The notes: generated by a model from the sequence alone, not told the origin. DNA of 6,977 nucleotides from an uncultured Bacteroidales bacterium (GCA_937906455.1 CALCYT010000020.1:1-6977), one strand, 5' to 3'. Counted from the first letter of the stretch, positions 1 through 6,614 are shown. Program-made: numbers and translations.

Positions 1-55
1 TATGTAAATACTTGATTCTTTCAAAAACGATGGTATAACCTTATCTGTTTTATAA
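1..55. repeat. Terminal direct repeat, left copy
   Basis: These 55 bases are identical to 6923-6977. The repeat lies inside the cassette A toxin code, in the same frame in both copies. A 55-base exact overlap is what a de Bruijn assembler with k=55 leaves on a closed contig; this origin is inferred. Confidence 0.95.
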
Positions 56-537
56 CCCTCATTGCATGAATTATCCTTCCATGACATAATAGTTTCTGGT
101 GTAAGATATTTGTTGCCATTTAACCTCTTTTCCTGGGCTGCGAAAGCATCTGCCACACAACTGTTTTCACAAATCTGTTTATAATCTTTGAGAAGATGAT
201 CTACGATTATCATTTCATAGTTTTTGCCATCCACTATCCAAGATAAAGTTGTGGTCTCTTTACCTTCAGATAATTCTGTGGAATAATTCACGTTATCCGC
301 ACCCTGCCCTTTAAGTTTATCTTTGTAAGCTTTGAAATTACCAATAAGATCAGGATAGTAATAATCCTCAAACTCCGGTGGAATTGTTGTGATATACCCG
401 CTCGGGTCGGTGTACCTCAAAGGATTATTAAAACAATAAGAGTATCTGTTATATGCCTGGGAGTTTTGTTCGTCTTGTATCACAATGTCGGGCGAGGCGG
501 TGACATTGTTGTTATTTTGACTGGCCTTTTTAATCAT
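1..537 (-). CDS. Orphan Rhs tip with papain-like cysteine-peptidase toxin (cassette A, N-terminal part)
   Basis: The gene starts at ATG 537 and is open to the window edge. Joined to 6922-6617 across the identical 55-base ends it encodes 280 residues. Residues 11-47 are an Rhs core tip (NVTAS, SPDIVIQDEQNSQAYNRYSYC, then DPSG at 44-47). The tail from about 48 is the toxin. NSCVADAF places a candidate nucleophile at Cys127, and the His220 and Asp245 candidates lie in the part at 6617. Cys, then GH(V/A).N, then WD is the layout of papain-fold toxin domains in polymorphic toxins; that assignment is from motifs only. Compared with cassette D, 33 core codons are missing between NVTAS and PDIV. The D immunity gene ends 25 bases upstream and its own partner (5880-6614) follows. 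The tip is too short to form an Rhs shell, so this is probably a displaced cassette rather than a stand-alone effector. Confidence 0.8.
   Translation of the reverse strand, partial: MIKKASQNNNNVTASPDIVIQDEQNSQAYNRYSYCFNNPLRYTDPSGYITTIPPEFEDYYYPDLIGNFKAYKDKLKGQGADNVNYSTELSEGKETTTLSWIVDGKNYEMIIVDHLLKDYKQICENSCVADAFAAQEKRLNGNKYLTPETIMSWKDNSCNEGYKTDKVIPSFLKESSIYI
397..537 (-). repeat. Rhs core tip repeat, cassette A (shortened)
   Basis: Bases 392-496 match cassette D at 1952-2056 with 11 differences in 105, and the 36 bases 461-496 are identical. After base 496 the match jumps 99 bases further into the D tip, so the FDRGYTGHEHL...NMNGR part is missing here. Confidence 0.85.
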
Positions 538-562
538 ATTTTAAACACTATTAGTATTATGA

Positions 563-1180
563 TTACTTATTAGATTCCATGGTATTTCCATAATTCTCAA
601 CATATATGTCATATTTCTTTACCATAGAGAAAATCATGTTTTTAAATCTTTCGAATTTATGATTAAACACTAATTCGTAATCTCCATTTTCTAAGGAAGT
701 AAAAGAATGAAGCACACGGTTTCCCTGTTTATAACATTCTATGATAAAAGTGGGAATATCGTATTCAGAATGTTCATCGGTATTGTATTTTTTCTTTTCT
801 TCAATAATAGGAATTGTTTTATTTAAATAAAAATCATTGATAGAAGAAATAAACAAATTTATTTGTTCTGATGAATCAATACAATATTTTGGACAACTTT
901 CCATGTAGTCAACATAAACCAACATTTTGCCTGTCATTGATGAGTAAGAAAACGTATATTGGTCATAGCTATTGCCCCACGCATTCCAATAAATAACAAC
1001 TATGCTATCAATATCTTTCTCAAATTGATAAGATTGAGTATCACACCATTTTATTCTATCCGAGTTTTCATTGAAGATGGCATCTTTTGACCAACAATAA
1101 TTTGAGTTCGACAGTATAAATATACTTATACCGGTCATTAATACCAAAATTTCTGAAAATTTGTATTTGATAGTTTTCAT
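563..1180 (-). CDS. Putative exported immunity protein of cassette D
   Basis: It encodes 205 residues from ATG 1180, starting 17 bases after the stop of the Rhs-D toxin gene, the usual toxin-then-immunity order. I do not recognise the family. The N-terminus has Lys residues followed by a hydrophobic stretch at about residues 9-25 (ILVLMTGISIFIL), a likely signal peptide or membrane anchor, so the body should be in the periplasm. The remainder is polar and rich in aromatic and acidic residues, with Cys at about 29, 46, 91, 95 and 149, and reads as a small alpha/beta protein. Function as immunity rests on position, size, export signal and lack of a known domain. It ends with TAA 25 bases before the ATG of cassette A and shares no obvious sequence with the other three partners. 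Confidence 0.75.
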   Translation of the reverse strand: MKTIKYKFSEILVLMTGISIFILSNSNYCWSKDAIFNENSDRIKWCDTQSYQFEKDIDSIVVIYWNAWGNSYDQYTFSYSSMTGKMLVYVDYMESCPKYCIDSSEQINLFISSINDFYLNKTIPIIEEKKKYNTDEHSEYDIPTFIIECYKQGNRVLHSFTSLENGDYELVFNHKFERFKNMIFSMVKKYDIYVENYGNTMESNK

Positions 1181-1197
1181 AGAATAATGTTTGTCTG

Positions 1198-2193
1198 TTA
1201 GTAATATTTGTATTTGTCAAATAAAAAACGATACGGGGGATCCACCATACTGCGGCCAGTTTCTTTGGTTGTGTACTTTAACAACTGCCTGACGACAAAG
1301 CCTTTGTACGAATCTGTAGTTTTATTCCACAATGGTTTATGATTAATAACGTTTTTATAGGCTAATCTATGCGAATTGTAATTATCGCCATTGTTCTTTT
1401 TTATATGTGAATAATATTCATGAACAACAATTGACGATTGTATGTTTTCCACAGTGGTTTCATAGACATAGGCATATTTGTCAGAACCTTGAATTTTCCC
1501 AATTCCTGTTCCCAGCTGATAAGTTGATTTCCAAATTGCCTTCATACTTGGATTATAAATAATACTATTATTATATAAATCACTCATATGAAAAACCTCA
1601 TCATATATCTGTTCTCCTTCCATTTGTGAAACGATATCTGTCCAAATGTTTGACTTTGCATCACCAGTAAGAAGACTCCGGACTTCGTCATATTTAAACA
1701 TGTCAGAATACTCAAGGGCTTCGTTTTCTGTCAATGACGAAAAATCGATGTTATCATTGCCGGTATACACCAACACGTCTCCTGTAAAGCCTTCTTTTGT
1801 TGTTCCCAAGAAATTCCCGTTCACGTCATAAATTGGGGAATACTTTCCTTCACTCAAGTCAGTGTTGAAAGAGTTGCCGTTTTTTCTGTTGATGTCGACA
1901 TCATAATACATGGTTGAACTCCAATTCAGGATGTTGTAATGGCCTCTAACAATATACCCGCTTGGGTCGGTAAACCTCAATGGATTATTGAAACAATACG
2001 AATACCGGTTATATGCTTGTGAGTTTTGTTCGTCTTGTATCACAATGTCGGGCGAGAGCATGCGGGCAACAAGTGGGTCGTACAGTCGTCCGTTCATGTT
2101 TATCAGTCCGAAATTGTAGAGGTGTTCGTGTCCGGTATAGCCGCGGTCGAACGAGGCGGTGACATTGTCGTATGTGAAGTTTTCCTGAAGCAT
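1198..2193 (-). CDS. Orphan Rhs tip with HExxxH metallopeptidase-like toxin (cassette D)
   Basis: It encodes 331 residues from ATG 2193. Residues 1-79 are the C-terminal Rhs core tip: FDRGYTGHEHLYNFGLINMNGR, SPD at 47-49, NRYSYCFNNPL and the boundary DPSG at 76-79. The unique tail follows directly, without the Gly/Ala-rich linker seen in cassette C. Near the C-terminus is VVHEYYSH with HExxxH at residues 258-263, then further His at 275 and 285 and Glu at 311. HExxxH spacing is known from metallopeptidases such as family M49, so a zinc-dependent hydrolase is plausible but unproven; the third ligand is not identified. The first 107 bases are almost the same as in cassette C, while the rest of the tip matches cassette A, so the tip is a mosaic. 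The candidate immunity gene lies 17 bases downstream. Without the shell and export domains of a full Rhs protein, delivery by itself is doubtful. Confidence 0.82.
   Translation of the reverse strand: MLQENFTYDNVTASFDRGYTGHEHLYNFGLINMNGRLYDPLVARMLSPDIVIQDEQNSQAYNRYSYCFNNPLRFTDPSGYIVRGHYNILNWSSTMYYDVDINRKNGNSFNTDLSEGKYSPIYDVNGNFLGTTKEGFTGDVLVYTGNDNIDFSSLTENEALEYSDMFKYDEVRSLLTGDAKSNIWTDIVSQMEGEQIYDEVFHMSDLYNNSIIYNPSMKAIWKSTYQLGTGIGKIQGSDKYAYVYETTVENIQSSIVVHEYYSHIKKNNGDNYNSHRLAYKNVINHKPLWNKTTDSYKGFVVRQLLKYTTKETGRSMVDPPYRFLFDKYKYY
1957..2193 (-). repeat. Rhs core tip repeat, cassette D (mosaic)
   Basis: Bases 2087-2193 match cassette C 4022-4128 with 3 differences in 107. Bases 1952-2056 instead match cassette A (SPDIVIQDEQNSQAYNRYSYC type). 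Similarity to cassette C stops abruptly just after MNGR. Homology to C begins exactly at the start codon. Confidence 0.88.
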
Positions 2194-2216
2194 CGTTATA
2201 TCTAATTATAATTTAA

Positions 2217-2936
2217 TCATTCCGGATGCAGCATGTGTTCCGCTTCTTTTCTCTTGTGAACTTCATCAAATAGATTAGTGAGACCATTTTGAAAATCTTC
2301 CCAATGGTTGTTAATTATTTCTTCTATAGGAAACATTTCAGCACCCCAGCGAGTGTTAACTATAATATATACTTGATTTTTAGATATATTAATACCATAT
2401 ATGAAATAACAATAATAAGGCTTTCTAATTTTAAAAATAATATCAACAGATTTATTAATTAAAAAACGAGTCGGATCGCAATCTGCACAAACCAGATTCT
2501 CACGATATGGCACAGAATAGCAGGATTGATATAGATCAGGACCCAGCCCCAATATAACATCATTGCTATCAACGACAGAATACCAACTAATGCATGGCAA
2601 ATAGTTTGTTTTCTGAATATCTGTCAAGTTTGATATGTCATGCAATCTTGTATAATCATTTTTGTGACTCCAAACAAGATAAAGAGAATCAAGGAAAACA
2701 CCATTTAAATAATCTTCTTTATCATGATTTGCAACCTTGTCTTCCATATATAAACAGAAGCATATATGTATGTCGTTTTTTTTGTCCAATTCTAACATAC
2801 TAAGTTTTTGTTCTTTAATAAATGACGCCATTGCTGCTGTATCAATAGAGTATCTTTCTATAATATCTAACGGATTTTGAGATATAGAATTTATATATGT
2901 CAAAATGAAGAGTACAAGGCAAAATATTCTTTTCAT
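2217..2936 (-). CDS. Putative exported immunity protein of cassette C
   Basis: It encodes 239 residues from ATG 2936, 10 bases after the stop of the Rhs-C toxin gene. The N-terminus MKRIFCLVLFILTYINSISQ is a classic short signal peptide (basic start, hydrophobic core, small residues before SQN), so the mature protein is likely periplasmic. The body is acidic and aromatic, with a Cys-rich middle (CADCD at about residues 150-154), and ends in a Glu/Lys-rich helix followed by HMLHPE. I recognise no family. Its place directly behind a toxin gene and its export signal make it the likely neutraliser of the cysteine-peptidase-like tail of cassette C. It ends with TGA 23 bases before the ATG of cassette D. 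Confidence 0.77.
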   Translation of the reverse strand: MKRIFCLVLFILTYINSISQNPLDIIERYSIDTAAMASFIKEQKLSMLELDKKNDIHICFCLYMEDKVANHDKEDYLNGVFLDSLYLVWSHKNDYTRLHDISNLTDIQKTNYLPCISWYSVVDSNDVILGLGPDLYQSCYSVPYRENLVCADCDPTRFLINKSVDIIFKIRKPYYCYFIYGINISKNQVYIIVNTRWGAEMFPIEEIINNHWEDFQNGLTNLFDEVHKRKEAEHMLHPE

Positions 2937-2946
2937 ATTTTTAAAT

Positions 2947-4128
2947 TTAATAATACAAAAAATGAACTTGTATGGCTTTGTTAAAATCGAAAGGTTTTGA
3001 TATTAGGTAACCAATCTCAGGATCCTGTATCCAAAACTTATAAGACATAATATTATGTGCACCACGTCCCCATGTTTGGTGTATTCTACACTGCGCTTCT
3101 CTGAGCAAAACATTATGTGCAACTTTTTTGCCAGTATTAACATCAATGGCTATATCTGCATTATTGTAATAAAAATCATTAAACACACATTTTTCATCAA
3201 ATTCCCCATTATATGCAATATTATATACTGCATGTTCTCCTCTAGCCATCTCAGCGTAAAATTGTTCTGAATTTACAGGATCTGCAGTGTTACTAATCCA
3301 ATAAGTATCTCGAATATCTTTAACAGACATATTTCCTTTATGATAATTATTAATAACTTTACCATTGGTAGGGACACAATCATTACTTCCTAATCGCTGC
3401 TGATAATCTGGTCCTGTAGGATATGCCCTGTTTGCTTTCATTACTATATCACCGCTCCAGAAATTTCTCCCATCTCTTACGGCGTCAATTCCACCAGAAA
3501 TTCCACCAATAAGACCTCCTATAACCGCACCTTGTCCGCCTGCTTTGGCTCCGGCCAAAAGGCCTTGGCAGAAGTTTGCTCCTTGCATCCATGAATTGCC
3601 CGCGCCTGTAACAAAGCCTCCCGCTAACCCAGAGGATGCTCCAATCACCGAACCAGAAGCGAAACTCGTTGCCGCTGTTTTTGCAGCCGTCGTACCCAAA
3701 AAGCCTGCGCCGAAAGCACCTCCTCCAATCAATGAACTTACGCCGGCACCAACTCCTGCTGAAAGTGCCCCTGCCGCTACTCCAATGCCGAAGTAGGCCA
3801 AGCCTTCACCGAAAGTGTCAAATTTGCCCCAGTTGGTAGTTAAGTTGACCACTCCGCCAATTGCTGCACCTATCACAATATGCCAGAACTCCCCATCAGG
3901 ATCAGTATATTTCAACGGATTGTTCAAACAATAAGCATATCTGTTGAAGTTCTGCGAGTTGTCGGGGGCTTGTATATAGTTGTCGGGCGAGAGGAAGGTT
4001 GACATGTAGGGGTCATATACACGTCCGTTCATGTTAATCAGTCCGAAGTTGTAGAGGTGTTCGTGTCCGGTGTAGCCGCGGTCGAACGAGGCGGTGACAT
4101 TGTCGTATGTGAAGTTTTCCTGAAGCAT
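2947..4128 (-). CDS. Orphan Rhs tip, Gly/Ala-rich linker and C39/papain-like toxin (cassette C)
   Basis: It encodes 393 residues from ATG 4128. Residues 1-80 are the Rhs core tip (GYTGHEHLYNFGLINMNGR, FLSPDNYIQAPDNSQNFNRY) ending in DPDGE at 76-80. Residues 83-215 are a hydrophobic region very rich in Gly, Ala and Ser (VIGAAIGGVVN, GIGVAAGALSAG, GGLIGGISGGID), the pre-toxin segment common in Bacteroidales Rhs proteins and possibly used for membrane insertion. The toxin proper is about residues 225-393: NDCVPTN with Cys251, AHNVL with His338 (a second AHN has His358) and WIQDPE with Asp369. This fits a C39/papain-like Cys-His-Asp peptidase arrangement; substrate unknown. It is the only cassette start in the array with a real upstream gap (61 bases) holding a promoter-like box. 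The partner gene follows after 10 bases. Confidence 0.85.
   Translation of the reverse strand: MLQENFTYDNVTASFDRGYTGHEHLYNFGLINMNGRVYDPYMSTFLSPDNYIQAPDNSQNFNRYAYCLNNPLKYTDPDGEFWHIVIGAAIGGVVNLTTNWGKFDTFGEGLAYFGIGVAAGALSAGVGAGVSSLIGGGAFGAGFLGTTAAKTAATSFASGSVIGASSGLAGGFVTGAGNSWMQGANFCQGLLAGAKAGGQGAVIGGLIGGISGGIDAVRDGRNFWSGDIVMKANRAYPTGPDYQQRLGSNDCVPTNGKVINNYHKGNMSVKDIRDTYWISNTADPVNSEQFYAEMARGEHAVYNIAYNGEFDEKCVFNDFYYNNADIAIDVNTGKKVAHNVLLREAQCRIHQTWGRGAHNIMSYKFWIQDPEIGYLISKPFDFNKAIQVHFLYY
3889..4128 (-). repeat. Rhs core tip repeat, cassette C (most complete)
   Basis: This carries the whole tip from MLQENFTYDN to DPDGE. It matches cassette B over 3891-4041 against 5634-5784 (9 differences in 151) and cassette D over 4022-4128. 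Confidence 0.88.
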
Positions 4129-4154
4129 GGTGCCGACATTTTTGTTTCTCGATG

Positions 4155-4162
4155 CAAAGTTA
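4155..4162 (-). promoter_or_regulatory. Bacteroides-type -7 box before cassette C
   Basis: On the minus strand this reads TAACTTTG, matching the Bacteroides sigma factor -7 consensus TAnnTTTG, in the only sizeable gap of the array (4129-4189). The ATG is 27 bases downstream. No TTTG is seen 19 to 21 bases further upstream, so the -33 part is weak or absent. Confidence 0.45.
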
Positions 4163-4189
4163 CCAAAATCACAACAAAGCTATTGTTAG

Positions 4190-4768
4190 TTATTCCAATA
4201 AGATTTTGTTTGTTGGCAAAAATATTACTTTTATAACATTAGATACGATAGTGTCATTAGTATTTGTTATGAAAATACCTTGGAAATCATATTTGCCATA
4301 ATTATTGTTTTGAAGTGTAAAGAAGTTCTCTTCTGTGGATTCTTCAAACATCTTTGAATTAAACAACCGATTCATTGGACAATTGAGGTTTTGTTTTAGT
4401 ATAAGGGGATGTGACCTTGAAATCCAATATTTTAGCGGTTTGTTTCGTCTATTGACAATAATGGGCAAAGGTTCTTTATAAATATCTTCTTCGTGTATAA
4501 TGCATAAATAGACACCATGTCGTGATAGGATCTGCTTTTTTGTATTTATTACATCCATGTTATCAGGATTCATGATAACTTTTTGAGGTAACCAGCTATC
4601 GGTTGAAATACAAAATGATAGAGACACACTTTCATCAACATAGATGGTGTCTTGCTCTATTGACAGCGTAAGTATTAATGATTTGTCGTTGTTTTGTGAT
4701 AAGCAAACGATGTTGATACTGTTCAATAATATAATAAGTGCTAATGTACGAATGAATTCTTTAGCCAT
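4190..4768 (-). CDS. Putative exported immunity protein of cassette B
   Basis: It encodes 192 residues if started at ATG 4768; an in-frame TTG at 4774 is less likely. The start lies inside the end of the Rhs-B gene, a 28-base overlap that suggests coupled translation. The N-terminus MAKEFIRTLALIILLNSINI continues to VCLSQN, a signal peptide with a strong hydrophobic core. The Cys before LSQ might suggest a lipoprotein, but the residues ahead of it do not fit a good lipobox. The mature part alternates short hydrophobic strands (LILTLSIEQDTIYVDESVSL) and ends in a strand-rich IKVIFLP, resembling an Ig-like beta sandwich such as protease-inhibitor or adhesin folds. That fold guess is from pattern only. 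As partner of a zinc-peptidase-like toxin, a periplasmic inhibitor is the simplest role. Confidence 0.76.
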   Translation of the reverse strand: MAKEFIRTLALIILLNSINIVCLSQNNDKSLILTLSIEQDTIYVDESVSLSFCISTDSWLPQKVIMNPDNMDVINTKKQILSRHGVYLCIIHEEDIYKEPLPIIVNRRNKPLKYWISRSHPLILKQNLNCPMNRLFNSKMFEESTEENFFTLQNNNYGKYDFQGIFITNTNDTIVSNVIKVIFLPTNKILLE

Positions 4769-5811
4769 GGCCAATAAATACTAAAATTATAATTAGAAAA
4801 CTGAGGCAAATATTGTAAACCATAAATGTTAGCGTTGTAATAACAGCTATTCATAACTTGTTTATAATGATGTAATGATAATCCGTTATACTTGGCAGTT
4901 TGTACTTCAAAACCATAAGCTTGATAATCGAGGAAGTTGTAATATGTATCAGGATTCTTTTCATATTCAGCAAGAACATAATCAAATTTGTGTTTCACTT
5001 CATGGCATAATGATGATTTTGCCCATCCCCAACCTTTTGATAATGCTTCGTCATATATGTAAATATGATTGTTATTTGGATCAAAATCTCCACATTTGCC
5101 ATCCACAGCTCCCTTATACTCCATTGTGATGTCTCCAAATTCTTTTTTATGAGAATTTGCATAATTTTCTAATTTAGAAAATTTTTCTTGATAGGTTAAC
5201 ATATCCCAAGTAAAGAATCTGCATATATCAAGAGCATTATACAATCCACCAAGTCCATAGCCTATGTTTTGCAGAACGCTATTCCCTTTTTTCCACAAAT
5301 AGCCCCATTCTTTCTTAGAAAAATTATATGAGGCAATACCACAACTAATGGTAAAGTCGCTTTGCCCTCCTGTACATAAATACATACCTGCGGAGTTAAC
5401 TGTAGAAGCAACTATCATGCCTAAAGTGTTACAAAACATAATATCTGTCGCTGCCACTGCAAGACCAGCTCCTGCGCTTGCTAAACCCGTTAAACCACCA
5501 CATATCATATATGACCATGTAGTACTTGATGAATAATTCCAAGTCAGGGGATTATAAGTATTATTTGCCAACACTCCACCCGTGTATATCCCGGCAACTG
5601 CACCGATAATCAAAACTGCAGCAGTGAAACTTTCCCCATCAGTATCAGTATATTTCAACGGATTGTTCAGGCAATAGGCATATCTGTTGAAGTTCTGCGA
5701 GTTGTCGGGGGCTTGGATGTAGTTGTCGGGCGAGAGGAAGGTTGACATGTAGGGGTCATAGACACGGCCGTTCATGTTTATCAGACCGCGGTATTTTATA
5801 ACGTAACTCAT
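4741..5811 (-). CDS. Orphan Rhs tip with HExxH zinc-peptidase-like toxin (cassette B)
   Basis: It encodes 356 residues from ATG 5811, chosen because a TATCTTTG box sits 27 bases upstream, the same spacing as in cassette C. In-frame alternatives are GTG 5880 and TTG 5919, which would add an Rhs core relic. Residues 9-60 are the core tip (GLINMNGR, FLSPDNYIQAPDN), but the boundary reads DTDG (56-59) instead of DPDG. Two hydrophobic Gly/Ala stretches follow (about 63-80 and 95-150). The C-terminal toxin has SSLCHEVKH with HExxH at residues 270-274 and AYGFEVQTA with Glu302 as a possible third ligand, the layout of a zincin metallopeptidase toxin. The tail ends in an aromatic segment (FSIYWPWL). 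Its end overlaps the next gene, the probable immunity protein, by 28 bases. Zinc binding and substrate are inferred from the motif alone. Confidence 0.84.
   Translation of the reverse strand: MSYVIKYRGLINMNGRVYDPYMSTFLSPDNYIQAPDNSQNFNRYAYCLNNPLKYTDTDGESFTAAVLIIGAVAGIYTGGVLANNTYNPLTWNYSSSTTWSYMICGGLTGLASAGAGLAVAATDIMFCNTLGMIVASTVNSAGMYLCTGGQSDFTISCGIASYNFSKKEWGYLWKKGNSVLQNIGYGLGGLYNALDICRFFTWDMLTYQEKFSKLENYANSHKKEFGDITMEYKGAVDGKCGDFDPNNNHIYIYDEALSKGWGWAKSSLCHEVKHKFDYVLAEYEKNPDTYYNFLDYQAYGFEVQTAKYNGLSLHHYKQVMNSCYYNANIYGLQYLPQFSNYNFSIYWPWLKNSFVH
5632..5811 (-). repeat. Rhs core tip repeat, cassette B
   Basis: Homology to cassette C covers 5634-5784 (9 differences in 151, all single bases). Upstream of GLINMNGR it diverges at once (YVIKYR), where cassette C has GYTGHEHLYNF. 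The boundary motif carries one base change, giving DTDG. Confidence 0.86.
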
Positions 5812-5880
5812 TGTGCCGTTGTTGTTCGAATCCAGTGCAAAGATAGCAAATAATCCGGTTGATGCGGTCAGATATAACAC
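5812..5880 (-). other. Relic of more upstream Rhs core fused to cassette B
   Basis: In frame with the Rhs-B gene, these codons read YLTASTGLFAIFALDSNNNGT, which resembles the Rhs segment that normally lies before the DHLGS motif in full-length Bacteroidales Rhs proteins. The expected DHLGS, DAWG and GYTGHEH parts that should separate it from GLINMNG are absent, so an internal deletion joined the two. The relic begins right at the TAG stop of the cassette A immunity gene, with an in-frame GTG overlapping that stop. Whether it is translated is not clear. Confidence 0.6.
5838..5845 (-). promoter_or_regulatory. Possible Bacteroides-type -7 box before cassette B
   Basis: On the minus strand this reads TATCTTTG, a TAnnTTTG match, 27 bases before ATG 5811. 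It lies within the Rhs relic codons (FAIFA), so it may be chance. No clear -33 TTTG is present. Confidence 0.3.
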
Positions 5881-6614
5881 TATTTTAATTTCACATTTGA
5901 TATTTTGTCCCAACAACAATCAATAAAGTCATCAATTGTATGCATTTGTGGGGCATATTTATTGTAACCAGAATCCAGCACAAAAAAACATTTGCCCTTT
6001 ACGCCCCATAATAATGGATATGGAACCAATATTATGTCTTCATAACGATCAACTATTGAAGGATATGCAAATACACAATCCAAAGCCCCGTTATACAACA
6101 GTTCTCCAATAAAAATATAATAATCTTCATCAAACGCTTCATATAAATAACTGTTGGGATTAAGTAAAGAATCCCCTTTATCGATAGAATCCCAGTATTT
6201 TATATTAAAATCATAACATCGTTTGTTATTCCTGTCATATAAATAATCTTTATATACAAACTTGTAACTCCAACCTTTGGAAATTACTTTTTGAATATAG
6301 TCTGTGATGAATTGTCCGCTGCAAAAAAAATTCCTTGTAAAAGCAGAAGTGTCAATAATATTAATGTCTTTTTCAATATAAGTGGCATTACCACCATCGT
6401 ATGTTGGTGTAAGATACACAATACTATATGTAAAGAACCTTGTTGTATCGCCATTATAGTCTGCTAAATATTGGCAAAAATTTGCTACAAGAGAATCTCT
6501 GTAATAATTATAGTTATTATCAGTTATTAAGTCTGAATAATTTTGCCCCCGCATTTTAATGGATGACATAAACGTCAATAAACATACAAACAATGAAATA
6601 ATTATATTTTTCAT
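5880..6614 (-). CDS. Putative exported immunity protein of cassette A
   Basis: It encodes 244 residues from ATG 6614, only 2 bases after the TAA of the cassette A toxin gene. The N-terminus MKNIIISLFVCLLTFMSSIK is a signal peptide with probable cleavage near RGQ-NYSD, so the mature protein should be periplasmic. The body is unusually rich in Tyr, Asp and Asn (for example YDRNNKRCYDFNIKYWDSID and EAFDEDYYIFIG), has scattered Cys, and shows no family I know. Order, spacing and export support a role as immunity to the papain-like toxin. Its TAG stop shares its G with an in-frame GTG of the following Rhs-B reading frame (TAGTG), so the next cassette was joined exactly at the end of this gene. Confidence 0.77.
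   Translation of the reverse strand: MKNIIISLFVCLLTFMSSIKMRGQNYSDLITDNNYNYYRDSLVANFCQYLADYNGDTTRFFTYSIVYLTPTYDGGNATYIEKDINIIDTSAFTRNFFCSGQFITDYIQKVISKGWSYKFVYKDYLYDRNNKRCYDFNIKYWDSIDKGDSLLNPNSYLYEAFDEDYYIFIGELLYNGALDCVFAYPSIVDRYEDIILVPYPLLWGVKGKCFFVLDSGYNKYAPQMHTIDDFIDCCWDKISNVKLK

Noticed and set aside
1820..1870. Shared LSEGK in tails A and D as evidence of a common pre-toxin domain
   Set aside because: Only five residues agree and the flanks differ completely; chance is sufficient.
3545..3839. Plus-strand open frames with Pro/Ala- or Leu/Pro-rich translations
   Set aside because: They are antisense to the Gly/Ala-rich linker of cassette C; the odd composition comes from the repeated GGN/GCN codons on the other strand.
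4129..4189. Rho-independent terminator between the B immunity gene and cassette C
   Set aside because: No convincing GC-rich stem followed by a T run is seen in the gap.
4690..4768. Lipoprotein signal in the B immunity protein (Cys after NIV)
   Set aside because: The residues before the Cys lack the usual small residue at -1, so an ordinary signal peptide fits better.
1646..5536. Other plus-strand open frames (1646-1831, 2594-2803, 3055-3270, 4875-5129, 5348-5536)
   Set aside because: Each lies fully opposite a minus-strand gene with clear domain content, and none has recognisable motifs or starts with promoter signals.
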